From Clostridium sp. (GTDB taxonomy: Bacteria > Bacillota_I > Bacilli_A > RF39 > UBA660): 64,000 bases of DNA. Both the position numbers and the translations under genes were made by a program. Positions 49,322-60,542 of the stretch are shown here, piece by piece; the first letter of the stretch is position 1, and each line of letters begins with the position of its first letter. The stretch covers positions 620,001-684,000 of the forward strand of contig CP091739.1 in assembly GCA_022010095.1 (NCBI GenBank). Direction: 5' to 3'. The notes under the pieces were generated by a model. The model saw nothing but the letters and a program-made list of their open reading frames with translations, was not told where the DNA came from and searched no databases.

Positions 49322-49857
49322 TTACGAACTTTTTTTAATAGTTCTATTATATTTTGAGAGTACTGTTGATAACTTTAAATTTAACATTCTTCCAATCTCT
49401 AAAAAAAGTAAAACCACACATAGAATTTAATATTATAATTTGTCTTTCTTCATCATTTAGTTCTTCTAATATTGTTTTTTTAAAAAGAACTTTATCGTAT
49501 GAAATATCTTTTTGCTTTTAAGTAAATGTTCTAATGTATCTATATTGTCATAAGTCATTCTTTTTAATTTTTTCTAATTTTTTTCTAAAGCTAAATTTCT
49601 AGTTATGGTTATAATCCAAGATAATGGCTTATTTTTAGAAGAATATAAAAGAGCATGTTTATATACATTAAGATAAACATCTTGCATTACATCTTCTGCT
49701 TCAGTAATATTTTTTTAAAATAGAAAAATGCATATCCAAATACAATTGTTCTTGTATTATTATAGAGCATTTCTAGAGCGCTCATATTACCTTTAGCAAT
49801 ATCTTTAATATAATTATCTAATGATATATTGTTATCTAACTTCAATATATATTGCAT
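49322..49857 (-). CDS. ECF-type RNA polymerase sigma factor, frame-broken
   Basis: ATG at 49857 with GAGAGGAG upstream. Region 2: NISLDNYIKDIAKGNMSALE, MLYNNTRTIVFGYAFFYF, EAEDVMQDVYLNVYKHALLY, SSKNKPLSWIITITRNLALE; region 4 (broken, 49330-49520) has SYDKVLFKKTILEELNDEER-like pieces and ends LSTVLSKYNRTIKK. About 178 residues. It precedes an RsgI-like membrane protein, the usual sigma/anti-sigma order. Confidence 0.8.
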
Positions 49858-49923
49858 ATTTTACTCCTCTCATTATAATAATGTTTTTAAACAATAGAAT
49901 TATTGCATAAAATTTAAATTTAT

Positions 49924-50170
49924 TTATTTTTTTATCATAAAAAGTAGATAATTAAATCTTTTTTTATAACTATTTTTTTCTTATCTTTAGGTAGATTCAT
50001 CGCTGTTATAATAATACCAACTAAATTACATCCAATAGATAGACCAAGTAATAGTCCGCTACTAAACTCACTAAAACTATTAGTTTCATTACTACTAAAA
50101 CATATATATGATAAATTTAGTACATTTCCTAAAAATAATGAAAAAAAGTCCTGTTTTTCATATTTTTCAT
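49924..50170 (-). CDS. Small membrane protein
   Basis: ATG at 50170 with AGAAGAAAG upstream. About 80 residues after repair: MKNMKNRTFFSLFLGNVLNL, NSFSEFSSGLLLGLSIGCNL and VGIIITAMNLPKDKKKI, that is two hydrophobic segments with a basic loop. No family recognised. Confidence 0.45.
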
Positions 50171-50197
50171 AATCTTTCTTCTTTTAAAATTTTTTTA

Positions 50198-50730
50198 TTA
50201 TTTACTTTTATTATTGTTACATAATCTTCTTTTTCTAGGTTTAGGTACAGATAAATTTCCGTCAATATAACCTAGTATACAATGCCCTATTCCAACATAG
50301 TTATCAGAAATGTTCCATTCCTTTAGTAATTCTTTTCCTTCTTCAGTTTCAAATTCTTCTTTTGCTCTGTGTATCCAACAAGAACCAATACCTAAACTAT
50401 GAGCAGCATTCATTAGATTTCCTAAAACTAAACTCGCATCTTCGATATATGTCATTTTTGTTTTATCAGCAAGAACTACTATTACTGTTGGTGCTCCATA
50501 AAAAGGATCAACATCTCTATTCATAATTTTAGCATTTAATTTTGATAGTCTTTCTATCATTGATTTATTTTGTAATACAACCATTTTTGGAGATTGCATG
50601 CCCATACCACTTGGTGCATATTCTCCAGCTTTTAATATAAGATTTAACTCTTCATCTTTTTATTTGTTCACTTTTTATATTTTTCTACAACTTCTTCTTT
50701 CAATTAAATTTTTTTAATTGTTTCATTCAT
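50198..50730 (-). CDS. Nitroreductase family protein, frame-broken at the N-terminus
   Basis: FMN-dependent oxidoreductase. ATG at 50730 with GGAGGAAAG upstream. Motifs: IERRSCRKYKSEQI (FMN-binding start, after repair), ILKAGEYAPSGMGMQSPKMV, IEDASLVLGNLMNAAHSLGI, GSCWIHRAKEEF and NYVGIGHCILGYIDG. Breaks at 50700, 50680 and 50660. It lies beside the copper genes; nitroreductases are sometimes co-regulated with copper stress. Confidence 0.88.
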
Positions 50731-50789
50731 AAACTTTCCTCCTTAATTTATTATTTATATTAATTTTTGACACAGTATTTATCTCTTAC

Positions 50790-51058
50790 TTAAACAAAAT
50801 ATGTATATGGATAACCACCACATGACTGACAAGTGTTTACTACAACTTTTACATTTCCTTTTGAATCTTTAACAGCAAGTAAACCTATCGTTACATTTTC
50901 ATATTCATAACTTATATATGTTACTTTATTTGTAATATCACTTTCACTAAGTTATCTCATTTTTGTCTAAATGAATTCCTATTAGTTGTTACCTTTTTAG
51001 GACCACATCCAATAAGCGAAAGTATAAATATGCATATTAATCTTTTTCTATTATTCAT
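50790..51058 (-). CDS. DUF2318-like lipoprotein with CxxC motif
   Basis: ATG at 51058 lies inside the end of the copper-chaperone gene. Lipobox in FILSLIGCGPK, then TYISYEYENVTIGLLAVKDS, KGNVKVVVNTCQSCGGYPYT. The NTCxxC segment resembles the C-terminal metal-binding part of DUF2318 proteins, which occur with iron and copper transport genes. About 88 residues, one indel at 50965. It is probably surface-exposed and could bind a metal for the pump. Confidence 0.6.
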
Positions 51059-51289
51059 CTTTTCCTATAGAAGTAACTTTATAATCTAACTTATTTATTG
51101 TATCAATTATATCTTCATCAGAAATACTGACACTTGAATATATTGTTGCTGTTTTGTCTTTTAAACTAACTTTTACTTTAGTAATACCATCTAATTTTTA
51201 ATAATGATTTTTTTCAACTTTTTTTCCTTACAATGTTCACACATCATCCCTTCAATAGTAATTACTTTTTTAATTTTTTTGTTAAACAT
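51051..51289 (-). CDS. copZ: Heavy-metal-associated (HMA/CopZ-like) protein
   Basis: ATG at 51289. Metal site MMCEHC in IEGMMCEHCKEK (GMxCxxC), then KVKVSLKDKTATIYSSVSIS and DEDIIDTINKLDYKVTSIG, a complete ferredoxin-like HMA fold of about 79 residues after two indels. A copper chaperone next to copA and sharing its operon. Confidence 0.85.
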
Positions 51290-51292
51290 AAA

Positions 51293-53525
51293 TTATCTCT
51301 CCTTCCATCTTTTTAATCTTAATGCATTTATAATAACAGTAAAACTTGATAATGTCATAGCAAGTCCAGCAATCATTGGATTCATTGTTATATCTATAAA
51401 TTCAAGTAATCCACATGAGATTGGTATCATACAAATATTATAGAAAAAAATGCCCAGAATAGATTTTTCTTTTATATTACCAAGTGTTTTTTTGCCTATA
51501 TCAAATAAATTATATATTGAATTTAAATCATTTCTCATTAATATAACATCAGCAGAATCAGCAGCAATATCAATGGCTGAATTTAAACTAACACCTATAT
51601 CAGCAAGTGATAAACTAGGTGCATCATTTATTCCATCTCCTACCATCATTACTTTAAAACCTTTATCTTTAAATTCTTTAATTTTATTTGATTTATCTTT
51701 AGGTGATACATTCGCTATTACTTCTTTAATACCAATACTTTTTAGCAATTATATCAGCTGTAATTTCATTATCACCAGTAAGCATAATTATTCTTTTTAT
51801 CTATATTTTTTTAATTTATTTATTACATCTTTAGCATTATCTCTAATTATATCTTTTACTCCGATAAGGCCAATAACTTTCTTATCTTCTATAACATAAA
51901 CAATACTATTACCATCTAAAGATAATTTCTTTTCTTCACGTAACATATTATTATTTATCTTATATTTATCAAATAATTTATTGTTTCCAATTAAATAAGA
52001 TTTATCATTAATTGTTCCACTTAGTCCTATTCCTGTAATATTTTTAAAATCATCTACATCTAAAGATTTTTAAATTATTAGTTTTAGAATATTCTTTAAA
52101 AGAACTTGCTATTGGATGAGCCGTCTTATTTTTCTAATGATGAAACTATTTCTATTAAATCATTATCACTATAATTAGATTTATTTATTATTTTTTTGAT
52201 ATTCTTAAGTTTCCATAAGTTAATGTTCCTGTTTTTATCAAATACTATTACATCTACTTTATTTACATTTTTCAAGTATTTCTGACTTTTTTTAACTAAT
52301 ATTCCATTTTTTTAGCACATAATCCTTCACTCACAACTATCGCAAGTGGTGTTGCTAGTCCTAAAGCACAAGGGCATGCACAAACAAGAACAGTTACAAA
52401 ATAAACTATTGATTCATTAAAGCTAGCACCTAATATTAAATGTATAATTAAGGTTAATAATGCTATAAAGATAACTACTGGAACAAATACTCCACTTACT
52501 TTATCAGCAATTCTAGCAATAGGTGCTTTCGTATTAGTTGCTTCAACTACTAACCTTACTATTTCTGATATAGTTGAATCTCTACCTATATTCTCTGCTT
52601 TATATAAAACTTCTCCATCTAAATTTATAGAACCTGCAACTACTTTATCATTTATACTTTTTTTAATTGGAATAGATTCACCACTAATAAATGATTCATC
52701 TATGTGTGCATTACCTTTAACGATAACTCCATCAACAGCAAACCTATTTCCTGGCTTAACTATCAATATATCTCCCTTTTTTAACTTCATCAATAGATAC
52801 TTTTTTTCTCTTTATTATTAATAAATAATATTGCTTTTATTTGGAGTAATTGTTACAAGTCCTTTTTATAGCATCTTTAGTTTTTTTCTTTACTAATACC
52901 ATCTATATATCTACCAAACTTAATTAAATATAAAATGATACATACACTTTCAAAATATAGATTTTTCTACATATTCATTATTTCCTTTTTAATATCATTA
53001 TCATATTAAATGTACTAAATATAAAAACTAGAAACAACTCCTAAAGTAACAAGAGTATCCATATTAGGTGATTTATATTTAATATTCTTAATTCCACTTA
53101 TGATAATATCTCTACCAAAAATATATAAAATATAAACTAAATATAAATAGACATACTGAATAATTTACTGGATGATTCATCATATGCAAAAAAGGTATTA
53201 CAGGTAAATGTATCATGTGTGACATTGAAATATATAAAACTAATAATGCAAGTAAACCATTAACTATAAAATATTTTGTTTTGTTATTATCTTTGTCTTC
53301 GTTTTCATTGTAAAGACCTAGTGATTTAAATCCTGCTTCGCTTACAAATCTATTTAAGTCTTTCTATCGTAATATTATCTTCATAAGTTATACTCGCAGA
53401 AGACATAACTAAATTAACTAAAGCATCATCTATACCATCTTGTTTTTAATAAATACTTTTTCTAAACTTGATGAGCAAGCACTACATGTCATACCTTCTA
53501 TTTTTTTAAAAATTATTTTTTTCAT
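51293..53525 (-). CDS. copA: Copper-exporting P1B-type ATPase, frame-broken
   Basis: Heavy-metal pump. ATG at 53525. N-terminal HMA domain (IEGMTCSACSSSLEK, second Cys pair), helices (IVNGLLALLVLYISMSHMIH, LPVIPFLHMMNHP), actuator with GDILIVKPGNRFAVDGVIV and DESFISGESIPIKK (SGE), the metal-translocation motif VLVCACPCALGLATPLAIVV, a phosphorylation motif hidden by indels near 52250, a P-domain with MVGDGINDAPSLSLADIGVS and the last helices GIFFYNICMIPISCGL. About 745 residues. CPC plus HMA domain identifies the Cu(+)/Ag(+) class. More than fifteen indels. Confidence 0.93.
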
Positions 53526-53540
53526 ATTTATTCTTTCTTT

Positions 53541-54566
53541 CTACATTGTGTTTTTTTGTTTATTAAGCCATTCAATAGTATCTTCAATTGTATTTTTTTC
53601 ATATTTCTATTTTTTTAAAACCTAATTCTTTTTTTGCTTTTTTTATTACTAAAGTTTGAATTTGAAGATAATGTATATAATGAGTATTTTTGTGAAAAAG
53701 AGGTGTTTGTTTTTTTAAATTATAATACATTTCAAATATAGGTGCTATTAACTTTGCAAGACCTATTGGTAGTACTAATTTAATTCTTTTTCTTCCTTTC
53801 ACATCACAAATTAAATCAGATAGTTCTTTAATAGTTATATATTTATTAGATAAAATATAGCATTCCCCTCTATTATTTTTATCACAAGCACTAATAATAC
53901 CATCTGCCACATCTCTAACATCAACGAAATCATATCCTCCTTTTACACAAGCAATTAGTTTACCATTTGATACTTCTTTTACTAATTCAGTTAGATGACT
54001 ATTACCAAAATCATTTGGACCTATAATTCCAGAGGGATGAATAATACAAGCATTTAAATTTCTACTTTTTACTGCTCTCATTACATACATTGCTGCCTCT
54101 GCTTTTGTTTTTGCATATAGTCCATAAACATCATCTGGATTAAAAATTATTTACTTCAGTTATTAATTCATTATTATTTTTTTCTGGAATTGCATGAACA
54201 CTACTTATATAGATAAGTTTTTGCTTTTTGCTTTTAAAACTTCATCTATTATATTTTTTTAGTGCCATTAACGTTAACATCATATATAAGTTGATTATAT
54301 TTAGATTTTTATATATATTACTGCCGCACAATGAATTACATATACTTCATCATTATTAATATTTTCAAAAATAGGTGTCGAAGATTCTTTTTTAGTTATA
54401 TCACCATAATATATCTTGCATCTTAAATTTTCTAGTGATTTTTATGGAATCATTTTTTTAAAAACAAATGCCCTAATTTCATTATTACTATCCTTCTCTA
54501 ATCTTCTTATAATATTGTTTCCTAAAAAAATCCATTTGCTCCTGTTACAATATAAATTTTTTTCAT
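53541..54566 (-). CDS. NAD-dependent epimerase/dehydratase (extended SDR), frame-broken
   Basis: ATG at 54566 with GGGGTGAATATT upstream. Rossmann start IYIVTGANGFLG (GxxGxxG), DVNVNGTKNIIDEV, active site region YISSVHAIP...VYGLYAKTKAEA (YxxxK), HPSGIIGPNDFGNSH, VDVRDVADGIISACD, GECYILSNKYITIKELSDLI, and an end TIEDTIEWLNKQK. Dihydroflavonol-reductase/epimerase group. The role is unknown; it is transcribed towards copA without a visible terminator between. Confidence 0.85.
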
Positions 54567-54892
54567 AATATTCACCCCACTTTTTTTAAAAATTACTAAT
54601 AGTTCATTATTAAACCCTTAATAGTTTTTTGTAATATTTTATTGTTGTTTATGATAATTTAAATTATTATAATCATAAATTATATACTGCATAGTATTAT
54701 TGCATTCTTTTTATCCATATTTCTAACTTTTTTTATAAACTATATGTTTATGTTCAATCTATTTATTATTTTTACCATATTTATATTAAATTTGTATAAA
54801 TTATATTTTTTTATTATCTTTTTAACAATGTTATTAAATAATATAGTAAGAAAGTAATTAAATTTTTTTATAAGAACTTTCCTATAAGATCA
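54567..54892. other. Non-coding AT-rich gap
   Basis: About 330 bases with no convincing gene, repeat or RNA. It must hold the promoter of the SDR-copper gene cluster, but no clear TTGACA/TATAAT pair stands out in the extreme AT background. Confidence 0.6.
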
Positions 54893-54925
54893 AAAAAAGA
54901 GCTAGATTAATAATCTAACTCATAT
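54893..54925 (-). terminator. Terminator of the NPETG surface-protein gene
   Basis: GAG-TAGATTA/TAATCTA-CTC type hairpin followed by CTTTTTTT on the minus strand, 12 bases after the stop. Confidence 0.7.
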
Positions 54926-54936
54926 TTTTAATTTAT

Positions 54937-56413
54937 TTATTTTATTTTATAACCATATAGTCCAAATCCAACAATTCCTATTATTGATATAATAGATGTC
55001 ATGATATAAAATATAATATTATCTCCTGTTTCAGGATTATCTACATTTGTATTTAATGATTTTTCTGTAGCAACTATTCCATATTGACTTAAATGTGATG
55101 TTTCAAATACTATATTGCCATCTTCTATAGTTGCTGGTATAGTTTCTTTTATTTCATTATCTAAAATATAAACAATTTCATATTTTTTATAATCTTTTAA
55201 ATCTTCTGGTAAAGCAACTTTAATTTTCATTTTAACATCATTAATATTAACTATTTGTCCATTTTTCTAATACATTAATATCAACTACATATTTAACATT
55301 TTTTTATCAGCAAGTTCTTTTTTTAACTTCAATTTTTTTAATATCTAACACATAATCTTTACTAATTTCTTTATCAAATATGATACTTGCTTTTTACTTC
55401 ACCATCACTTTTTAATTTCTTTAACTTCATTATTTTTTTAATCCAAGAAGCATATAAAGTTATATTTTTTTATATCTTTCATAACCATTTTCTTCTTTTT
55501 ATTTTTAGTATCTTTTTTTCAAATTCTTTATCTGTTTTTTTCATCTATATCCCAAAAACCTCCAGTAAACATAATTATAGTATTTCTCCGCTACCATCTT
55601 TTTTTGTATTCCAACCGTTAAATGTATATCCTTCTCTTACTGGAATGTATGGTAATAATGACATTGTTGTTCCTGAATTATTTCCTCCTATGTAGTCATA
55701 ACTATTAGATTCTTTGCCATCTATTTTACCACCATTAGCATTTAATTTTAGTACAATTCCATCACCTTAAAAGTATCTTGAGTATATGTAGCAGTTATTT
55801 CTATACAATCACGTTTAGCAAAATAACTAGAATCAATAGAAGTTACAAATTTTCCATCTAACTCCCATCCTTTAAATGTAAATCCTTTTCTTTCAGGTAT
55901 ATATTTCTGTTAAATCAACAGTTTTTAAATTCTGTACTTTTTACTTGTTAATTTTATAATGCTTTCTCCATTTACTTTACCTGCAAATGGATCAAGTGTT
56001 AAATAATATGTACCTGTTCCTTGTAATGGCTTTTCAGAAAATCTTGCATAAAGAGTAAGACTATCTGTATATGACACTCCCCCTAAGTCACTACTCCACT
56101 TAAAATCAGTTATTGCTATATCATCACTAACTTTTTCACCAGTAAAACTTCCCCAATATGCAAATTCATTTTTACCATTGAAAGGTACAATTTCTTTTGT
56201 TAATTCAGATAATTTAACTGTAGTTTCTCCTTCTGCAACATTGAATTTTATAATTTTCTGGTCTTTACCATCAATACTGGCATTTTCTGCTGTGCTAGTT
56301 AATATTAATGTATATTTTCCATCATCACTAATTGTTGCTGCATTAACCATTGTTATTCCTAATGTGGCAATTAATGTAATTAACATCATAAATAATTTCT
56401 TCTTCAAATTCAT
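54937..56413 (-). CDS. Sortase-anchored surface protein with InlB B-type repeats, frame-broken
   Basis: ATG at 56413 with TTAGGAGGAAAAA upstream. Signal peptide KKLFMMLITLIATLGITMVNA, N-terminal domain ISDDGKYTLILTSTAENASI, then Listeria-Bacteroides/InlB-B-type repeats: IPERKGFTFKGWELDGKFVT with ITATYTQDTFK and IPVREGYTFNGWNTKKDGSG with ITLYASW. Near the end KIKVALPEDLKDYKKYEIVY, HLSQYGIVATEKS and the wall-sorting signal NPETGD followed by a hydrophobic stretch (IIFYIMTSIISIIGIVGFGL) and YGYKIK. NPETG is a variant of LPXTG. About 490 residues, many indels in 55230-55920. Confidence 0.8.
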
Positions 56414-56527
56414 TTTTTTCCTCCTAATTTTTCTTAATTCTTTTTATCAATCATTATTGTTATAATAATTTTTTTATATATGTATCATCTATTATTTTAT
56501 ATTTTTCTCTATGTTATCCTCTTCTCA

Positions 56528-57471
56528 TCACTCTTCATACCTAACATCACTCATATAATTAAATCTACTTATAAAATAATCATACGAATACTCTTGGGCT
56601 CTATTTTCCATAACATCATTTATAGGTATAAGAGTTAAATCCTTTAATATTACATATTTATATGTGAATGTTAATACTTCATCATAATAATTAGTTAACA
56701 TATTAATTTTTTTACTGTAGTAGTAATTGTTTTTATTTAAATTGGTATCAAAAATAGCTCATTAATTCATAAAACCCTTTATCAGTTTTAAGGATTCTTT
56801 CGTTATATATTCTAATTACTTTTTTTCACTTTCATAATTACCATTTACTTTTTCAAGTGTAGGATACTTTTCGTTTCCATAATTTTTGACATATAAAATA
56901 TTATCTTTTACATAAGCATATTCAGACATAAAATCATAATCAACTTTTTTGCCAAGAAACTCTGTTGAATAGTTCCATTTAAGATAGTCACTAAGTTTAT
57001 AATTTGCATTTAAATACATATCATAACTATCTCTAACTTTATTATCTGTATTATTATCATGTAAGGTATATATTGTATCATTATAATCATAAAACTTTAT
57101 ATCAGCTCCAAAATTTGGACAAATATTCATAGCCTTAATACTTTTTATCTATATCATATACTTTTTTTTATATTCAAACTCTCCATCATCTAATTTATTA
57201 GGATTAAATATATATATAGAATTATTATTTATGAATGAATATTTACTAAATGAAGTATCTTCATTTAAAAAAACTTTCCATCATTTAATTTTTTTATAAT
57301 CTTTATCTGGATATTTCTTTTTTTAGTGCTTCTATAATAGACTGTGCTTCTGGAGGTGTATGATCTATTAACATTGGTTTATTACTTATAATAGCAATAA
57401 TAACTATAATAGCTATTAATATAATAATTCCTATTATGGCATAAATTGTTTTTTATATTTTTCTTTGTCAT
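56528..57471 (-). CDS. Unknown single-pass membrane protein, frame-broken
   Basis: ATG at 57471 directly follows the stop of the gene at 57473-58576, so the pair is translationally coupled. N-terminal helix AIIGIIILIAIIVIIAII, then an extracellular part with PPEAQSIIEALKKKYPDKDY, DTSFSKYSFINNNSIYIFNP, GADIKFYDYNDTIYTLHDNN, DYLKWNYSTEFLGKKVDYDF and, after breaks, ILKDLTLIPINDVMENRAQE and YDYFISRFNYMSDVRYEE. It may be a partner or substrate of the preceding protein. No family recognised. Confidence 0.5.
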
Positions 57472-57472
57472 A

Positions 57473-58576
57473 TTAACCTACTTTTTCTATATATCCACTT
57501 GTTTTTTGTGAATACATATCGTCAGTTATAGATTTATATCTTTCACCATCATAGTCATCTGTAAATCCATTATATGCTTTATATATTTCATTAGTTTCAG
57601 TATCATATACTCTTTCATAACCAAGTGTGGCATCACTTTGTTTTTGACTCATAATATCAAAAGATGTATTTCTCTTATTCCATGAATCCATTATTCCATC
57701 ACTTATCTCATTTCCTATAGCTCTAATTTTTTGAAAGTTCTTCATAACTGCATCCTGTTGTTGATTAAATCCATTTATAAACGTATCAGTAAACTCTAGT
57801 GAAGAACAAATAGTATTTAATGCATCTTGCCAATCTATAAGTTCATCTTTTGGTGCAGTAATAAAGATAGTATCATATACATTTAAGTATTGTATATCTA
57901 TTTGTTTACCTGAAATTATATTTTCATAAACATAATATGGACCAACATCATATACATAAGCTGTAAATATTCCTTCGCCCTCTTTACCATTTGCATCTTT
58001 AAATGTTGACCTTAACATATCTCCACCTAAACTGCCTTTACCTAAATTCTCACTTACAGTAAAATCAGTTAATGTTGGGAATGTAAATTTGTTAGTATTA
58101 TTTAAAAGTACCCAAATCATTAAATATTTTTATAAAAATCCTTCCGTATCCTTAGTAGCAATTACACTAGTTTTTAGCAAACATATTATTAGGATAGTAT
58201 TTTTTTGTTGCCATCTTTTGGCGTCCTCAGATTTGTTATACCCTTCAGTTTTTCATGTTTAAGAAAAAAACTGATAAGTAGGATTATTTGGATCATACAC
58301 TTTAATAGTATAATGGATATAATCACCAATTGTATCAACTTTCCATCCCTTTGGTTTCTTTTATAGAAAACTCATTGATTGAATAATCTTCAAATTCTAT
58401 TTGATTTGCTTTTAGATTTGGCTATTTTAATATTTTTTTATCTGGATTATAAAATACTCCTTTACCATTACTACCACCTTTAGTAAGCAAAAATAATTCC
58501 TCCTATAATAACAAAAATAACAATAACAATTATAATAAGATTTTTTTAGAAATATTTAGTTTTTCCAATTTTTCAT
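57473..58576 (-). CDS. Unknown single-pass membrane protein with conserved C-terminal NTSFD-type motif
   Basis: ATG at 58576 with GGAAGGAG upstream. N-terminal hydrophobic segment (ILIIIVIVIFVIIGGIIF), then KEPKGWKVDTIGDYIHYTIK, VYDPNNPTYQFFL, FTFPTLTDFTVSENLGKGSL, AYVYDVGPYYVYENIISGKQ and a C-terminal block IMDSWNKRNTSFDIMSQKQS, DATLGYERVYDTETNEIYKA. The C-terminal half (to residue ~370) is one uninterrupted frame. Similar proteins with a W-N-xR-N/D-T-xxD motif occur in gut Firmicutes as secreted or membrane-linked proteins of unknown role. It forms a two-gene unit with 56528-57471. Confidence 0.55.
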
Positions 58577-58637
58577 AATATCAAGTTACTCCTTCCTATT
58601 TATAATTATAATTTGAAATAATACGAAGAACAACTAT

Positions 58638-58670
58638 CTTACCACAAAAAACATTGTTTTTGATGGTAAG
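58638..58670 (+). promoter_or_regulatory. Inverted repeat, possible operator
   Basis: CTTACCA (58638-58644) and TGGTAAG (58664-58670) with an inner AAAAACA/TGTTTTT pair, ending 5 bases before the -35 of the plus-strand promoter. It suggests binding of a dimeric regulator, perhaps the product of the gene at 58718; it has no T tract, so it is unlikely to be a terminator. Confidence 0.5.
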
Positions 58671-58674
58671 TGGT

Positions 58675-58702
58675 TTGTTATAGCCTAAATATGTTGTATA
58701 AT
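58675..58702 (+). promoter_or_regulatory. Promoter of the XRE regulator gene
   Basis: TTGTTA at 58675-58680 and TATAAT at 58697-58702, 16 bases apart, 15 bases before the ATG at 58718. Confidence 0.6.
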
Positions 58703-58717
58703 ACTTTCAAAGGGACG

Positions 58718-60495
58718 ATGTATAATGAATTTTTAAAGAAGTTTTTAAACAAATATCTAAAAAGAACTAAATTGTTCACAAAAAAATGTTATCAGAATCT
58801 TCAGGTCTATCTGAAACTGTTATTAGTAGATATAAAAGTGGCGAACGAACTCCAGTTAAAAAAATAGTGAGCAATTAACTAAATTAACTACAGCAATTTT
58901 TTTAATATTTCAAAAACAATGAGCAAAAAAAACAATATACTCTTGATAAAATAGAAAATGATTTCAATAAAGTATTACAAAATGATAACTTTGACTATAC
59001 TACTTTAAGTAATAATTTGAATATTTTTAATAACATCTTTAAAAAAATTAGTATTAATGAAATGTCAAAATATATTGTTTTTTTGATTCTTCACATATTT
59101 CAAGAATAAGATATGGTAAGGCAAAACCATCTAATCCAATAGAGTTTTTCAAATAAAATATGTACTTATATATTTAATAGATATAATAACCCTGATGACA
59201 TAAATAACTTAATGACAATTATTGGATGCAAAAAAATGACTTATCAAATAACAATTTTTTTATAATACATTATTTACTTGGTTAACAAGTAAGTCAATAC
59301 AAGTTAAAAAAATCAAATAAATGACTTCTTATATAATCTTGATTCGTTTAATTTAAATGATTATATCAAAGCAATAAAGTTTGATGAATTGAAAGTTCCA
59401 AGTATTCCTTTTTATAAAGCAAAAATCAAGACATTATTATGGAATTGAAGAAATGAAAGAAGGAGAACTTAACTTCTTTAAAGCAATAGTTTTATCTAAA
59501 TCAAAAGAAGATATTTTCATGTGTAGTGATATGCCTATGGAAGATATGGCAGAAGATATTGACTTTGGAAAAAAATGGATGTTTGCGATTGCTATGTGTC
59601 TAAAAAAAGGACATCATTTGAATATTATCCATAATTTAGATAGACCTTTTAATGAAATGATGTTAGGATTAGAAAGTTGGATACCTATTTATATGACTGG
59701 GCAAATATCTCCATATTATTTAAGAGATTCAAAAAACAATGTATACAGTCATTTAGACTATGTTTCAGGAACTGTAGCATTAACTGGAGAATGTATTAAA
59801 GGTTATCATAATAAAGGAATGTATTATTTAACTACTAATAAAAAAATGAAATAAAATACTATAAAGAAAAAAGTGAACTAATCCTTAAAAAAGCTAAACC
59901 ACTTATGCAAATATATAGAGAAAAATAATATAAAAAGAATATGAACTATTTTTTTAAAAAAAATGATGAAGAAATACCATGTGACAGAACAAGATATCTT
60001 TCATCATTACCCTTATTTACAATTTCAGATAAACTATTAAATAAAATATTAAAAAAAGAAATAAATTTTTCACAAAAACAGATATTGATAAAATAATTAA
60101 ATATAAAAAAAGAAGAATTAAAATATATGAATAATATTTTTGCAAAAATAATAAAGTAAACGATTATATTTATGTAATAAAAGAAAAATGAGTTTAAAAA
60201 AATGATACACCTTCACTTTCTCTAAATAATTTATTCATAGATAAAAAAATAAAGTATACTTATAATGAATATATAGAACATTTAAGACAAACAAAAGAAT
60301 GGTCAAAACAAGAAAAAAATTATGAATTAAATTATGTAAATGATAAAACATTTAAAAAAATATAACTATAACATTTATTAAAAAAATCATTATGTGATTA
60401 TATCAAAAAGTTCTAATCCAACAATACATTTTGTTATTGAACATCCTAAATTAATTGAAGCAATTGAAAATTTCAGTCCTATTGTAAAAGATTAA
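58718..60495 (+). CDS. Large XRE-family (HTH_3) transcriptional regulator, frame-broken
   Basis: Plus-strand gene. ATG at 58718 (AAAGGGACG upstream). N-terminal helix-turn-helix: LKRTKL then LSESSGLSETVISRYKSGER and TPVKK. A long helical region follows (DYTTLSNNLNIFNNIF, ISINEMSKYIVF, HISRIRYGKAKPS, a second HTH-like DNA-binding look), then the conserved block FNLNDYIKAIKFDELKVPSI, GIEEMKEGELNFFKAIVLSK, SDMPMEDMAEDIDFGKKWMF, KKGHHLNIIHNLDRPFNEMM, LGLESWIPIYMTGQISPYYL and YVSGTVALTGECIKGYHNKG. The C-terminal part (60000-60495) is broken by about eight indels. About 590 residues, a family of large regulators seen in Clostridia-like gut bacteria. The ligand or target is unknown. Confidence 0.75.
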
Positions 60496-60542
60496 TAAAA
60501 AAATTAAAACACCTAGTATTAACTAAGTGGTTTATATCAATT

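Noticed and set aside
54567..54892. Hidden gene or replication origin in the AT-rich gap
   Set aside because: No start with ribosome binding site, no DnaA-box pattern and no coding periodicity seen on either strand.
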